Assembly: GCA_020444165.1 (NCBI GenBank)
Contig: JAHLLK010000007.1
Location: 69,643-133,642, forward strand
DNA from: Deltaproteobacteria bacterium
GTDB lineage: Bacteria; Desulfobacterota; Desulfarculia; Desulfarculales; Desulfarculaceae
DNA length: 64,000 bases
Direction of reading: 5' to 3'
A program made the translations under genes and the position numbers. How positions within the stretch are numbered: the first letter of the stretch is position 1; every line of letters starts with the position of its first letter. Positions 26,961 to 35,053 of the stretch are shown here, piece after piece. A model generated the notes under the pieces. The model worked only from the letters and a program-made list of their open reading frames with translations. It did not search any database and was not told the DNA's origin.

Positions 26961-28166
26961 CTAGCCGGCGTTCACCCGCTGGCGCTTGTTGGGGCACACC
27001 GCGAACTGCCCCTGACAGGTGGAGTTGCCCGGGCAGGTGCAGGAGTGCTCCTCCACCCCCCGGAAGCGCGAGAAACAGAAGTCTTTCAAGGGAATCGAAA
27101 CCTGGCAGTCCATGATCAGCTCGCACATGAGCTTGCCGATGATGGGACCGATCCCGAAGCCGTGGCCCGAGAAGCCGGTGCAGAACACAAAGCCCGGCAC
27201 CTCCTCGGTCAGGCCCAACACCGGGATGCCGTCAGACATCTGGGCGATGATGCCGGACCAGGTGCGGATGACGTGCACGTCCTTCAAGGCCGGGAAGAAC
27301 TCCAGCACCCGGCGGCTGATGGAAGGGCAGACCCCGTAGAACAGGGGCTTGCCGCCGCGGTAGATGAACTCCTCGGTGCCGGTGAAGCCGCCCCAGAAAA
27401 AGGGGCCGTGGGGAACCTGCCGGCCGTAGAAGGTGGACTTGGCCGTGCCCACCATCTGGGGGAACAGCGGGGGATAGGGCTCGGTGATCAGGGCCTCGGA
27501 GAAGATGGGCCGCATGGGCAGATCCAGGCCCACCATATTGGCGATGGCCCGCCCGGCCACCCCGGCGGCGTTGACCACCAGATCGGTCTCGATGACCCCC
27601 TTGTTGGTGACCACCGCGGCCACCCGCCCCTTCTTGAGGCGGATGTCCTTCACCTCCTCGTGGGTGCGGAACACCGCGCCCAGTTCCTTGGCCTTGCGCA
27701 TGAAGCCATAGGTGACCAGGAAGGGGTTGGCGTGACCGTCGGTGGGGCAATAGCTGGCCCCGATCACCACGTCGGACACGTAGGGGTTGATGTCCTTGAC
27801 CTGCTTGGCGTCCAACATCTCCAGCTCGAGCCCCATGGCCTTCTGATTGGCCACGGCCTTGCTCATGTTGGCGATGTCGCCCTCGTCCACGCACAGCCGC
27901 AGGTTGCCCTTGCGCACGTATTCCACGCTCATGCCCAGCTCTTCGTGCAACTGGCCATAGAGCTGGACGCTGGCCATGGCCAGGGGCAGTTCCTGGGGCT
28001 TGCGGGCCGATTGCCGCACCCCGCCGCCGTTGCTGCCCGAAGCCTCGCCGCCGATATCGGATTTCTCGATGACAACCGCCTTGACGCCCTCCCGGCCCAG
28101 GTTGTAGGCCAGGGAACACCCCATGACGCCGCCGCCTATAATTACAACTTCCGCCGTGTCAGCCAT
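26961..28166 (-). CDS. FAD-dependent amine dehydrogenase, HcnC/SoxB-like
   Basis: A 401-residue DAO-family flavoenzyme with the dinucleotide motif IIGGGVMGCSLAYNLG at the N-terminus, VVNAAGVAGRAIANMVG and the C-terminal FCTGFSGHGFGIGPIIG. HcnC and sarcosine-oxidase beta subunits oxidise secondary amines such as glycine or sarcosine to imine and then aldehyde. The probable partners are the 2Fe-2S (36150), FAD (35050), ferredoxin (34550) and BFD (28228) subunits in the same operon. An odd Cys-rich tail, CTCPGNSTCQGQFAVC (C376, C378, C384, C391), is not typical of the family and could bind a metal or cluster. Confidence 0.85.
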   Translation of the reverse strand: MADTAEVVIIGGGVMGCSLAYNLGREGVKAVVIEKSDIGGEASGSNGGGVRQSARKPQELPLAMASVQLYGQLHEELGMSVEYVRKGNLRLCVDEGDIANMSKAVANQKAMGLELEMLDAKQVKDINPYVSDVVIGASYCPTDGHANPFLVTYGFMRKAKELGAVFRTHEEVKDIRLKKGRVAAVVTNKGVIETDLVVNAAGVAGRAIANMVGLDLPMRPIFSEALITEPYPPLFPQMVGTAKSTFYGRQVPHGPFFWGGFTGTEEFIYRGGKPLFYGVCPSISRRVLEFFPALKDVHVIRTWSGIIAQMSDGIPVLGLTEEVPGFVFCTGFSGHGFGIGPIIGKLMCELIMDCQVSIPLKDFCFSRFRGVEEHSCTCPGNSTCQGQFAVCPNKRQRVNAG

Positions 28167-28227
28167 GTCAACTCCTGCCCTTTGGCGGCGCGGAAAGAAC
28201 CGTCTCTCTCCCCGCCATGCTTCCCGC

Positions 28228-28878
28228 TTAACCCTGCGCGAACACAGACATGGGCACCGGCCGGTTGGGGGCGCGGGCCGTGGTGGGGTCCAGCTCGCCC
28301 GGCTTCAGGCCCAGCTCCCGGGCCAGGATGCCGGCCACCAGCCGGCCGCAGGTTTGCCCCTGGCACAAGCCCATGCCGGCCCGGGTGACGCGCTTGACCC
28401 CGTTCAAGGTGGCCAGGCCGTCCTTGATGGCCTGCCGAATCTGGCCCTTGGTGATCTCTTCGCAGCGGCAGATGATCATGTCGTCGTCCGGCTGCGCGGC
28501 CGGGGCCGCGGTCGGGACCGGGACCGGTTCGCCCTTGGCCGCGGCCAGCTTGCCCAACACCCGCTGCATGATGGCCTCCACCTGCTCCTCGCTGAGCTGG
28601 CGGTCGCCCGCGGCCGGGGCCGGGGCTGCCGGAGCCGCCTCCGGGGCGGGCGGGGCCGGGGGAGCCGGCGCGGGCGCCGGCGCGGCCTCAGCCGGCGGGG
28701 CCGGCGGCGCGGCGGGTTTTTCCGCCGGCGGCTCGCCATAGGTCACCCGCAGCTTGTACTCGCGGACCATATCGGCCGCCTGGGGGGAGAGACGGGCGCC
28801 CACGGGCAGCGTGATGATCTTGTCCCCCCGTTCCAGGGCCTGTCTTATTTCCGACGCGAAAACGTAGCGGTTAGCCAT
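28228..28878 (-). CDS. BFD-type 2Fe-2S subunit with internal encapsulation-peptide-like helix
   Basis: The 216-residue protein has four parts. Residues 1-48 form a small domain (KIITLPVGARLSPQAADMV) also seen at the C-terminus of the flavoprotein at 29977. Residues 49-92 are a Pro/Ala linker. Residues 94-113 (LSEEQVEAIMQRVLGKLAAA) closely resemble the aldehyde dehydrogenase targeting helix. Residues ~132-190 form a BFD-like domain with C137-x-C139 and C172-x4-C177. In HcnB and opine oxidases the BFD domain is fused to the FAD subunit; here it is separate and carries a likely luminal tag. That would place part of the amine dehydrogenase inside the shell. Confidence 0.82.
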   Translation of the reverse strand: MANRYVFASEIRQALERGDKIITLPVGARLSPQAADMVREYKLRVTYGEPPAEKPAAPPAPPAEAAPAPAPAPPAPPAPEAAPAAPAPAAGDRQLSEEQVEAIMQRVLGKLAAAKGEPVPVPTAAPAAQPDDDMIICRCEEITKGQIRQAIKDGLATLNGVKRVTRAGMGLCQGQTCGRLVAGILARELGLKPGELDPTTARAPNRPVPMSVFAQG

Positions 28879-28881
28879 CTC

Positions 28882-29292
28882 TTACCTCGCGGCCCCGGGG
28901 GCCTGTTTCTTGGGAGCTGCCTTCTTCCCCCGCTTCTTGGCCTCGGCCGGGGCGGCCGGTTCCTGGGCCGGAACTGGCGGGGGCGGGGCGGCCGGTGGCT
29001 CGGGAGCGGCCGGCGGTTGGGGGATGATGGCCTCGATATCCTTATGGGGCCGGGGGATCACGTGGCTGGAAACCAGCTCGCCCACCCGCTGGGCCGCCGC
29101 CTGGCCGGCGTCCACCGCCGCCTTGACCGCGCCCACATCCCCGGCCACGCCGATCAGCACCAGGCCGGCGCCCACGAACTCGCGGTTCAAGAGCCGCACA
29201 TTGGCCGCTTTCACCATGGCGTCGGCCGCCTCTATGGCTCCCACCAAACCTCTTGTCTCGATCAGGCCCAGGGCTTGTTGCATGCTCGCCAT
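28882..29292 (-). CDS. BMC-H hexameric shell protein with Pro/Lys-rich tail
   Basis: A 136-residue protein. Residues 1-90 are a canonical PduA/PduJ-type BMC domain ([37 protein letters not shown]), with the pore segment around REFVGAGLV. Residues ~92-136 are an unusual low-complexity extension rich in Pro, Ala and Lys (ending [18 protein letters not shown]). The core is closely similar to the shorter BMC-H at 34227. The basic tail may contact cargo or another shell face. Confidence 0.92.
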   Translation of the reverse strand: MASMQQALGLIETRGLVGAIEAADAMVKAANVRLLNREFVGAGLVLIGVAGDVGAVKAAVDAGQAAAQRVGELVSSHVIPRPHKDIEAIIPQPPAAPEPPAAPPPPVPAQEPAAPAEAKKRGKKAAPKKQAPGAAR

Positions 29293-29301
29293 CCCTCGGG
29301 T

Positions 29302-29922
29302 TTATTTGCCGGCGCGGCCCTCCACCGCCTGCAAGGTCTCCACCACCTTGGACGCGGCCGCCAACACCTCGGACTCGGTGCCTGCCAAATACAGCTTGCC
29401 GCTGGCCCCAAAGAGCCGGGCGTCCACCAACTTGACATTGCAGTATTTCTCGGCCTCATTGGCGGCCAGGGCGCAGTAGGCGGCCGGGGTCACCTCCAAC
29501 AGGTACACGTCGTCGCCGCCCAAAATCAGCATGCCCTTACTGTTGCGGTTGATGATCACCGACTGGTAAGGGTCCATCTTGTTGATGATGCTGGTGGCCA
29601 GGACCTGGGGTTTGACGCGGTCTTCGGCCACCTGCCCCAGCTCGGCCAGAATGGCGTTGCCGGCCTGGATAATCTCCTGCTGGTCCTCGTGGTGAATCTC
29701 CAGCATGCCGTAACGCCGCTCCACGATCATCTCGCCGGGTTTGGCGTTGGTGGTCTTCACCGCGATGTCGGCCAGGCGGTTGATCTCGATGCCCGGCTGC
29801 ACCTCCACGAACAGGGACGCCATCCCTTCCACGGGCAGGAAGCCACGGCCGATGCTGGCGAACAGCGAAGCGAACTGGGGCTGCATGCGATCCAGGAAGA
29901 CGTACGCTCTCAACTCTGCCAT
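29302..29922 (-). CDS. BMC-T shell protein, double-stacking trimer type (paralog 2)
   Basis: A 206-residue tandem BMC-domain protein homologous along its length to the 26292 gene: FVEVQPGIEINRLADIAVK, VERRYGMLEIHHEDQQE, CALAANEAEKYCNVKLV. The first domain covers ~1-98 and the second ~100-195. Having two such trimers in one locus suggests distinct pores for large or redox cofactors and for substrate. The BMC-H gene follows 9 bp downstream. Confidence 0.87.
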   Translation of the reverse strand: MAELRAYVFLDRMQPQFASLFASIGRGFLPVEGMASLFVEVQPGIEINRLADIAVKTTNAKPGEMIVERRYGMLEIHHEDQQEIIQAGNAILAELGQVAEDRVKPQVLATSIINKMDPYQSVIINRNSKGMLILGGDDVYLLEVTPAAYCALAANEAEKYCNVKLVDARLFGASGKLYLAGTESEVLAAASKVVETLQAVEGRAGK

Positions 29923-29976
29923 AAAGGTTCTCCAACCAAGGGGGTGGCGGGCAAAAACAAGCTGTTGCTTGCCCGG

Positions 29977-30780
29977 TTAGGAATTCATTTTGATTTCGAT
30001 CCCGTTGTCCCGGGCCAAATCCCTGGCCAAGGGCCCCACCAAGCCGCCCGGCTTGACGCGAAGGAGCTTGCGGCCCTCGTCCGCGGCCCGGCGCACGTCC
30101 CGGGCGGAAACGTAGGCCAGGGCCGGCTCCTCCGGCGCGGGGGCCGGGGCCGGCGCGGCGGGGGCGGGAGCCGGCGCGGCAGGCGCGGCGGGGGCCGGGG
30201 GCCGCACCTTGCTCTCGAAAACCTGGGCCAGGCGGGCCACCGGAGCCAGGATCACCCCCCAGCTCTCCAGGGTGGCCAGGACCTGGGCGATGGACTCTTC
30301 CAGGGCCGGCCGCGGCATGACCCCGGCGTGCCGGAAGGCGTCCCGCGCGGCCAGGACCTGCTTGCCCCGCAGAAGCGCCTCCTGGATGGGGCAATAGTCC
30401 ACGGCGCCCAGCTGGGCCGCCCGCGCCGCCAGGTTCAGGGGCAGGGTCGGCACCACCAGCCAGTCGGCCCGGGCCAAGACCCGGTCCAACTCGTCGGGGG
30501 TGACGTCGCCCAACAGGCAGCGGGCCCCGGTCTGCTCCCGGACCTCCTCGGAGTCCATGCACAGCCGGGCCGCGCCAGACAGGTACACGCTGGACTTGCC
30601 GGCCAAGTCCTGGATGGCCGCGATCTGCTCCAGGGCCAAGTTCTGGGCCGGGCTGCCGCCGTGCACCACGAACAGCACCCGGGGCCCGGCGGGAGCCGGG
30701 GGTTTGGGCAAGAGGAGGCCCATCTCCCGCAGCACCTCCCGGAGGGCGGCCCGCACCCGCGCTTCCAAATCCTGCGCCAT
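29977..30780 (-). CDS. BMC-associated flavoprotein-like protein
   Basis: The 267-residue protein starts at the ATG two bases after the EutJ-like stop. The N-terminus MAQDLEARVRAALREVLREM is amphipathic and followed by a Pro-rich linker, like an encapsulation peptide. Residues ~32-190 form a Rossmann-like domain (VLFVVHGGSPAQNLALEQI, DWLVVPTLPLNLAARAAQLG) reminiscent of Dfp/UbiX-type flavoproteins found in other BMC loci. A long Ala/Pro linker leads to a C-terminal 45-residue module (YVSARDVRRAADEGRKLLRV), shared with the N-terminus of the BFD protein at 28228. The flavin-binding call is tentative; encapsulation is inferred. Confidence 0.65.
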   Translation of the reverse strand: MAQDLEARVRAALREVLREMGLLLPKPPAPAGPRVLFVVHGGSPAQNLALEQIAAIQDLAGKSSVYLSGAARLCMDSEEVREQTGARCLLGDVTPDELDRVLARADWLVVPTLPLNLAARAAQLGAVDYCPIQEALLRGKQVLAARDAFRHAGVMPRPALEESIAQVLATLESWGVILAPVARLAQVFESKVRPPAPAAPAAPAPAPAAPAPAPAPEEPALAYVSARDVRRAADEGRKLLRVKPGGLVGPLARDLARDNGIEIKMNS

Positions 30781-30782
30781 GC

Positions 30783-31619
30783 TCACTGCCCTCCCTGCCC
30801 GTTCAGGCATGACAAGGCGATGCCCAAGGGGGTGACGATCTGGGAATACTCGGTGCGCTGGGTCGGCAGGTTCAGGTTGGCCCCCACCACCTGGCAGAGG
30901 CCTTCCAGCTCACAAGTGCCGCCCACCATCCACACTTCGTCGATGGCGTGCCCGGCCAGATGGCGGGCCACGATGCTGGCGATCTTGTCCAACACCGGCC
31001 GCACCACCGGCAGGATCTCGGCGTTTTTGCTCTTGTCGGCCTTGAGCGCCTCGGCCTCTTCCAGGCTGATGCGGTAGCCCCCGGCCAAAACCAGGGAGAG
31101 GTGCACCCCGCCGGTGGCTTCGTCGCCGCTGTAGACCACCCGGCCGTCCTGGATCACCGCCACGCCGGTGGTGCCGCCGCCCACGTCGCAGATGGCCCCG
31201 TTGACGATGCCCAAAGCCACGTTGGCCGCGCTCGGCTCGTCCAGGACCTTCAGCACCTCCAGGCCGGCGCCCTCCAGGATGTAGCGGGTGGTGTTGATGT
31301 TGCCCGTCTCGGTGTCCGGGGGAAAGGAAGTGGCGCCTTTCTCGATGGGCAGGGCAGACGCTTCCCGCAATTCGCCCACCAGGCCACGCACGATCTCCAG
31401 GGCTCCCACGTAGTCCACCACCAGGCCGCTTTTCACCACCTCGGCCGGCTGCAGCCGAGCCCCCCGGGGCCGCCCCGTCTCGTCCACCACCACGGCCACC
31501 ACCGTGGCCGTGCCGATGTCCACCCCGCAGAAGAGCTCCCGGGCCCCGCTGAAGTCCCAGCGCTCGGGCTGGTTCACCAGGCTGCGGAGGGTGGCGATAT
31601 GGGGCCTCAGATCAGGCAT
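30783..31619 (-). CDS. eutJ: EutJ-like actin/Hsp70-fold ATPase
   Basis: A 278-residue protein of the EutJ family, with phosphate loops FCGVDIGTATVVAVV (residues ~30-44) and CDVGGGTTGVAVI, and the adenosine motif MVGGTCELEGL near the C-terminus. EutJ is thought to act as a chaperone or reactivation factor for BMC enzymes. It overlaps the preceding PduT-type shell gene by 13 bases, so translation is probably coupled. It is a reliable marker of a metabolosome rather than a carboxysome. Confidence 0.9.
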   Translation of the reverse strand: MPDLRPHIATLRSLVNQPERWDFSGARELFCGVDIGTATVVAVVVDETGRPRGARLQPAEVVKSGLVVDYVGALEIVRGLVGELREASALPIEKGATSFPPDTETGNINTTRYILEGAGLEVLKVLDEPSAANVALGIVNGAICDVGGGTTGVAVIQDGRVVYSGDEATGGVHLSLVLAGGYRISLEEAEALKADKSKNAEILPVVRPVLDKIASIVARHLAGHAIDEVWMVGGTCELEGLCQVVGANLNLPTQRTEYSQIVTPLGIALSCLNGQGGQ

Positions 31620-32158
31620 GGCACCAATTCCGGGCTGGGCGCGGCGATGACCACCTGCGCCAGGACCAGCCCTGTGTCGCGAATGCTGTCCACCCCAGCG
31701 TCCACCGCAGCCCGCACCGAGCCCACGTCGCCGGTGAGGGTCAGGTAGGATTTGCCGGCCAGGCCCGTGGAGCAGCGCACCTCGATGAGCACCACTTCGG
31801 CCGCCTTCACCGCGGCGTCGGCCGCCATGATGGCCGAGGCCGCCGTGTAGGTTTCGATGACCCCCAGGGAGCCCATGTGCACCAGGGAGGTGGCGGCGGA
31901 CAGGGCCGGGAACACGGCCGAGTGCACGGCGGGAATCACGAAGCTGTCCACCACCAGGTCCGCCCCGGTGTCGCGGCCCACGTCCACCGCGCTCTGCACC
32001 GCGCCCACGTCGCCGGCGACCATGGCCAAATAGCGCCCCGGGCAGGCCGGCCGGGCCATGATCAGTTCCACGTCGGCCGCTTTCAGCATCTCGTCAGCCA
32101 CCAGGATGCCCTGGGCCACGCTGTTCAGTTCGATCAGTCCAATGGAGCGGAATGCCAT
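31607..32158 (-). CDS. pduT: PduT-type BMC-T shell protein with Fe-S pore cysteine
   Basis: A 183-residue tandem BMC-domain protein (SIGLIELNSVAQGILVADEM, then SLGVIETYTAASAIMAADAA). RPACPGRY puts Cys39 at the position where PduT holds a 4Fe-4S cluster at the three-fold pore. Together with the adjacent PduS gene this suggests electron transfer across the shell. The spacing to pduS is 12 bp. Confidence 0.9.
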   Translation of the reverse strand: MAFRSIGLIELNSVAQGILVADEMLKAADVELIMARPACPGRYLAMVAGDVGAVQSAVDVGRDTGADLVVDSFVIPAVHSAVFPALSAATSLVHMGSLGVIETYTAASAIMAADAAVKAAEVVLIEVRCSTGLAGKSYLTLTGDVGSVRAAVDAGVDSIRDTGLVLAQVVIAAPSPELVPCLI

Positions 32159-32170
32159 GATCAGACTTCC

Positions 32171-33502
32171 TTAGCTCGTGGAAATGGCCACGGCGCCGTC
32201 CACCGCGGTCACGGTGCCCGCGATGCTGGCATGCACCCGGGCGCCCAGGGCGCCCGCCGGGATCTCGCCGATCACCTGGCCCAGGCTCACCCGGTCGCCC
32301 TTGGCGACGGTGGCCTGGGCCGGGGCGCCCAAATGCTGTTTCAGGGGAATCCGCACCGCACCCACCGGCCGAGTGAACTCCACAAAGGGCGGATGCACGT
32401 CGTAACGCTTCACCCCCAGCCGCTCCATGAGCCGGCTGGTGGGGATCTTGCGGTAGTCGCGGAACCCGGAGGGGTGGTACTCCTGCCGGGGCTGGCCCCG
32501 TTTGATCCCCGCGGCCATGAGCTGTTTCTTCACGCCGGCGTTGATCTCCCGGGGCGCCAGGCCCATGGGGCAGGCGAACTTCTCGCAGATGCCGCATTCG
32601 CTGCAGATCAGGGCGTCCACTTGGTTCGCCAGCTGGGGACCGCCCTGGGCGGCCAGCTGGCGCATGATCTTGTGGGGATAGAGACCGTGCCCCAAAAGGT
32701 TCCGGGGGCAGAGGTCGCTACAGCGCGAGCACTGGCAGCAGGCGATGCGGGCCAGCCGGCTCACCTTCGCCAGGTCCTTTTCCTTGTCGGCCACCACGTT
32801 GTGCCCCGCGGGCAGGAGGATCACCCCGCTGGTGGTCTTGGTGACCGGCAGGGTGGTGTCCCCGGCCACCGCCCCCATCATGGGCCCGCCCACCACCACC
32901 CGGTAATCGCTCACCGTGGGGCCGCCGGCGTGGTCGATCACTTCCTGCAGGCTCACCCCCAGGGGCACCCGGGTGACCATGGGCCGGGCCACCTCGCCGC
33001 ACACGGTCAGGTAGCGGTGGGTGACCGGTTTGCCTTCCACGGCCGCGGCGAGGTTCAACAGGGATTCCACGTTGGACACCACCGCGCCCACCATCAGGGG
33101 GATGCCGCCCTCGGGCACCACCCGGCCGGTGACTTCGTACACCAACACCTGCTCATCGCCGGCCGGGTAGAAGTCCTCCAGCTCGAAAAGCGCCAGCCCG
33201 TCCTTGATCCGGGCCAGGGCTTCCCGCACCGACTCCATGGCGTGGCCGTGTTTGCCCTTGAGGCAAACCAGGCCCTGGCCCGCGCCGGTGGCCGCCATGG
33301 CCAGCTGAAGCCCGGCCAGGATTTCCGTGGGCCGGGCCTCCATGAGGTAGGGATCGCTCATCAAAAGGGGCTCACAGGAAGCCCCGTTGGCCAGCACCCG
33401 TTCCACCGTGGCGTTCAGCTTCACGTGGGTGGGAAAACCGGCCCCGCCGGCGCCCACCACACCCGCCTCCTGGACTTTGCTTATGATCTGGGCTTTGTCC
33501 AT
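32171..33502 (-). CDS. pduS: PduS/RnfC-like flavin and Fe-S oxidoreductase
   Basis: The 443-residue protein starts with the flavin/NAD domain typical of PduS and RnfC (GVVGAGGAGFPTHVKL, VVGGPMMGAV, LPAGHNVV). Two 4Fe-4S sites follow: around C255-C265 (CCQCSRCSDLCP) and C300-C311 (CSECGICEKFACP). A C-terminal barrel-sandwich domain ends the protein. In Pdu systems PduS passes electrons to the cobalamin system and binds PduT. There is no cobalamin enzyme in this locus, so here it more likely recycles NADH or drains electrons from the amine dehydrogenase. Confidence 0.9.
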   Translation of the reverse strand: MDKAQIISKVQEAGVVGAGGAGFPTHVKLNATVERVLANGASCEPLLMSDPYLMEARPTEILAGLQLAMAATGAGQGLVCLKGKHGHAMESVREALARIKDGLALFELEDFYPAGDEQVLVYEVTGRVVPEGGIPLMVGAVVSNVESLLNLAAAVEGKPVTHRYLTVCGEVARPMVTRVPLGVSLQEVIDHAGGPTVSDYRVVVGGPMMGAVAGDTTLPVTKTTSGVILLPAGHNVVADKEKDLAKVSRLARIACCQCSRCSDLCPRNLLGHGLYPHKIMRQLAAQGGPQLANQVDALICSECGICEKFACPMGLAPREINAGVKKQLMAAGIKRGQPRQEYHPSGFRDYRKIPTSRLMERLGVKRYDVHPPFVEFTRPVGAVRIPLKQHLGAPAQATVAKGDRVSLGQVIGEIPAGALGARVHASIAGTVTAVDGAVAISTS

Positions 33503-33543
33503 GTTCTACATTCGCATCCCGGGGTTGGAGTGCTCCAGAGTCC

Positions 33544-33825
33544 CTACTTGACCTCGCCGAACATCTCGAAGCTGTCGACGATGCCCACCACCACCGCGTC
33601 CACCGGCACGGGCGCTTCCCGCTTCAGGGCCTGCATGGCCGGGGCGCCCTGGGTCACGATGACCAACTCGTCGTCGCCGGCCCCTATCTCGTCGGCCGCC
33701 AGGAGCACATGGCCCACCGGCTGCAGCTTCCGGTCCAGGGGCTGCACGAACAACAGGCGGAGCGCATGCAGGCTGTCCAGTTTCTTGGTGGACCACACAT
33801 TGCCTATGACTTTGGCTATCAGCAT
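33544..33825 (-). CDS. eutN: EutN/CcmL-type BMC-P pentameric vertex protein
   Basis: A 93-residue pentamer-forming protein: MLIAKVIGNVWSTKKLDSL, GAGDDELVIVTQGAPAM and DAVVVGIVDSFEM are standard landmarks. The ATG at 33825 is chosen over an in-frame TTG four codons upstream. It closes the vertices of the shell; with BMC-H and BMC-T genes present, the locus encodes all three shell-component classes. Confidence 0.94.
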   Translation of the reverse strand: MLIAKVIGNVWSTKKLDSLHALRLLFVQPLDRKLQPVGHVLLAADEIGAGDDELVIVTQGAPAMQALKREAPVPVDAVVVGIVDSFEMFGEVK

Positions 33826-33842
33826 CCTGCCTCGCAAATCGG

Positions 33843-34145
33843 CTACAAGTGCTCGGCCTTTTCCACCGCGTCCAAAGCCGCTTTCACCGCGGCGATATCG
33901 CCGAAGATCCCGATCATGGTGGTGTGCTGGGGGCAGGTCCCCTTGAGGTCGTACACCTGCACCGCCGCCGCCTTTTCGGCCACATCGGAAGCGGCGATCA
34001 TGTCCAACAGGCGCCCCTGCACCAGCCCCACCGCGCTGAAGTCCATGACTTCCAGCGATTTTTTGGCCGATCCTCCCATCCGGGACATGAGCATATCGAT
34101 CACTCCGGGCCCCGGATGGCTTATGAATTGGGTGCTAACGGCCAC
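33843..34145 (-). CDS. EutS/PduU-type (circularly permuted) BMC-H shell protein
   Basis: A 100-residue protein starting at GTG after AGGAGAG. The N-terminal beta segment (VSTQFISHPGPGVIDMLM) precedes the BMC core (SAVGLVQGRLLDMIAASDVA, MIGIFGDIAAVKAALDAV), the order expected for permuted hexamers of the EutS/PduU type. These have a small barrel capping the pore. It lies between the EutN gene and a hairpin-containing gap that follows the short BMC-H gene. Confidence 0.85.
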   Translation of the reverse strand: MAVSTQFISHPGPGVIDMLMSRMGGSAKKSLEVMDFSAVGLVQGRLLDMIAASDVAEKAAAVQVYDLKGTCPQHTTMIGIFGDIAAVKAALDAVEKAEHL

Positions 34146-34182
34146 AGCCCTCTCCTGTCCACGTCCTCAGAACACCTTGCAC

Positions 34183-34203
34183 GGGCGGCCCCTACGGCCG
34201 CCC
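34183..34203 (-). terminator. intra-operon hairpin after the BMC-H gene
   Basis: GGGCGGCC and GGCCGCCC form a perfect 8-bp stem with a 5-base loop in the 81-bp gap between the short BMC-H and EutS-type genes. No U-run follows, so it is more likely an mRNA-stabilising or processing hairpin that adjusts shell stoichiometry than a terminator. Confidence 0.5.
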
Positions 34204-34226
34204 TGCCTGGCCGGACCACTCCCCGC

Positions 34227-34505
34227 CTATTCAGGTTTGGGGATGATGAACTCGATGTCCGAATGCGGTCTGGGGATCACGTGGACCGAGATCAACTCGC
34301 CCACCTTCTGGGCCGCCGCGCCGCCGGCATCCGTGGCCGCCTTCACCGCGCCCACGTCGCCGCGCACGAAGATCGCCACCAGGCCGCCACCGACCTTCAC
34401 CTGACCCACCATCTTCACGTTGGCCGCTTTGACCATGGCGTCGGCCGCCTCGATGGCGCCCACCAGCCCCCGGGTTTCCACCATTCCCAATGCCTGCTCA
34501 GCCAT
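34227..34505 (-). CDS. BMC-H hexameric shell protein (short form)
   Basis: A 92-residue canonical BMC-domain protein ([52 protein letters not shown]), closely related to the N-terminal 90 residues of the gene at 28882 but without its tail. The pore segment reads QVKVGGGLV. It has a strong ribosome site (AGGAGGAAAC). It is probably the major shell hexamer. Confidence 0.95.
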   Translation of the reverse strand: MAEQALGMVETRGLVGAIEAADAMVKAANVKMVGQVKVGGGLVAIFVRGDVGAVKAATDAGGAAAQKVGELISVHVIPRPHSDIEFIIPKPE

Positions 34506-34549
34506 CGGATGTTTCCTCCTGCACTAAGTGCTCTACGTGTGAATTAGAG

Positions 34550-35053
34550 TTATCTCTTCAAACGAAAAGATCGAGCCCGCATGGTCCACGCCTTGGGTAT
34601 GCTCAGGGTGACCATGGCGGTTTGGTTCATGCGCTTGCTTTTTTGCACCCGCTTGACCTCGGCCTCGCCCAGCTCCGCGCCGCTGCGGTCCAGGGCCGTG
34701 ACCTTCTCCCCCTCCGCGGGCAGGGGCAGAAACTCATAGGGCATGGCGATGGTGGCCTCGTCACCGGGCAGGGACTCGTCCACCACGAAAATGGCCTGCC
34801 CCGGGCAGATGGGTACGCAGGTGTAACAACCTATGCACTTGTCCTCGTCCAGGCGGGGCAGCGCGGTGATGTCCGCGCCCACCGAGATAGCCTCGGTCCG
34901 GCAACTGGCCTCGCAGGGGTTGCAAGGGATGGGCTGGATGCACTCGATCACCGCCACCGGCCCCTTGGCCCGCCGCGCGGCCGAGGGAATGCCCGGTCCG
35001 CCCGCCAGCTCGTTGTCGGCTATGATTCCTTCTCTGGCCAGTCCTTTGCTCAT
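34550..35053 (-). CDS. two-cluster ferredoxin-like subunit of the amine dehydrogenase
   Basis: A 167-residue protein with Cys sets C38/C44-x2-C47-x3-C51 and C73-x2-C76-x2-C79-x3-C83, consistent with two 4Fe-4S clusters, followed by a beta-rich C-terminal domain. It overlaps the FAD subunit gene by four bases (ATGA), so the two are translated together. It most likely relays electrons from the HcnB-like subunit to an external or PduS-linked acceptor. Similar proteins accompany anaerobic HcnABC-type dehydrogenases. Confidence 0.83.
   Translation of the reverse strand: MSKGLAREGIIADNELAGGPGIPSAARRAKGPVAVIECIQPIPCNPCEASCRTEAISVGADITALPRLDEDKCIGCYTCVPICPGQAIFVVDESLPGDEATIAMPYEFLPLPAEGEKVTALDRSGAELGEAEVKRVQKSKRMNQTAMVTLSIPKAWTMRARSFRLKR

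Noticed and set aside
26361..31077. Long plus-strand frames across the BMC genes
   Set aside because: They are shadows of the shell and enzyme genes on the minus strand, low in complexity and without ribosome sites.
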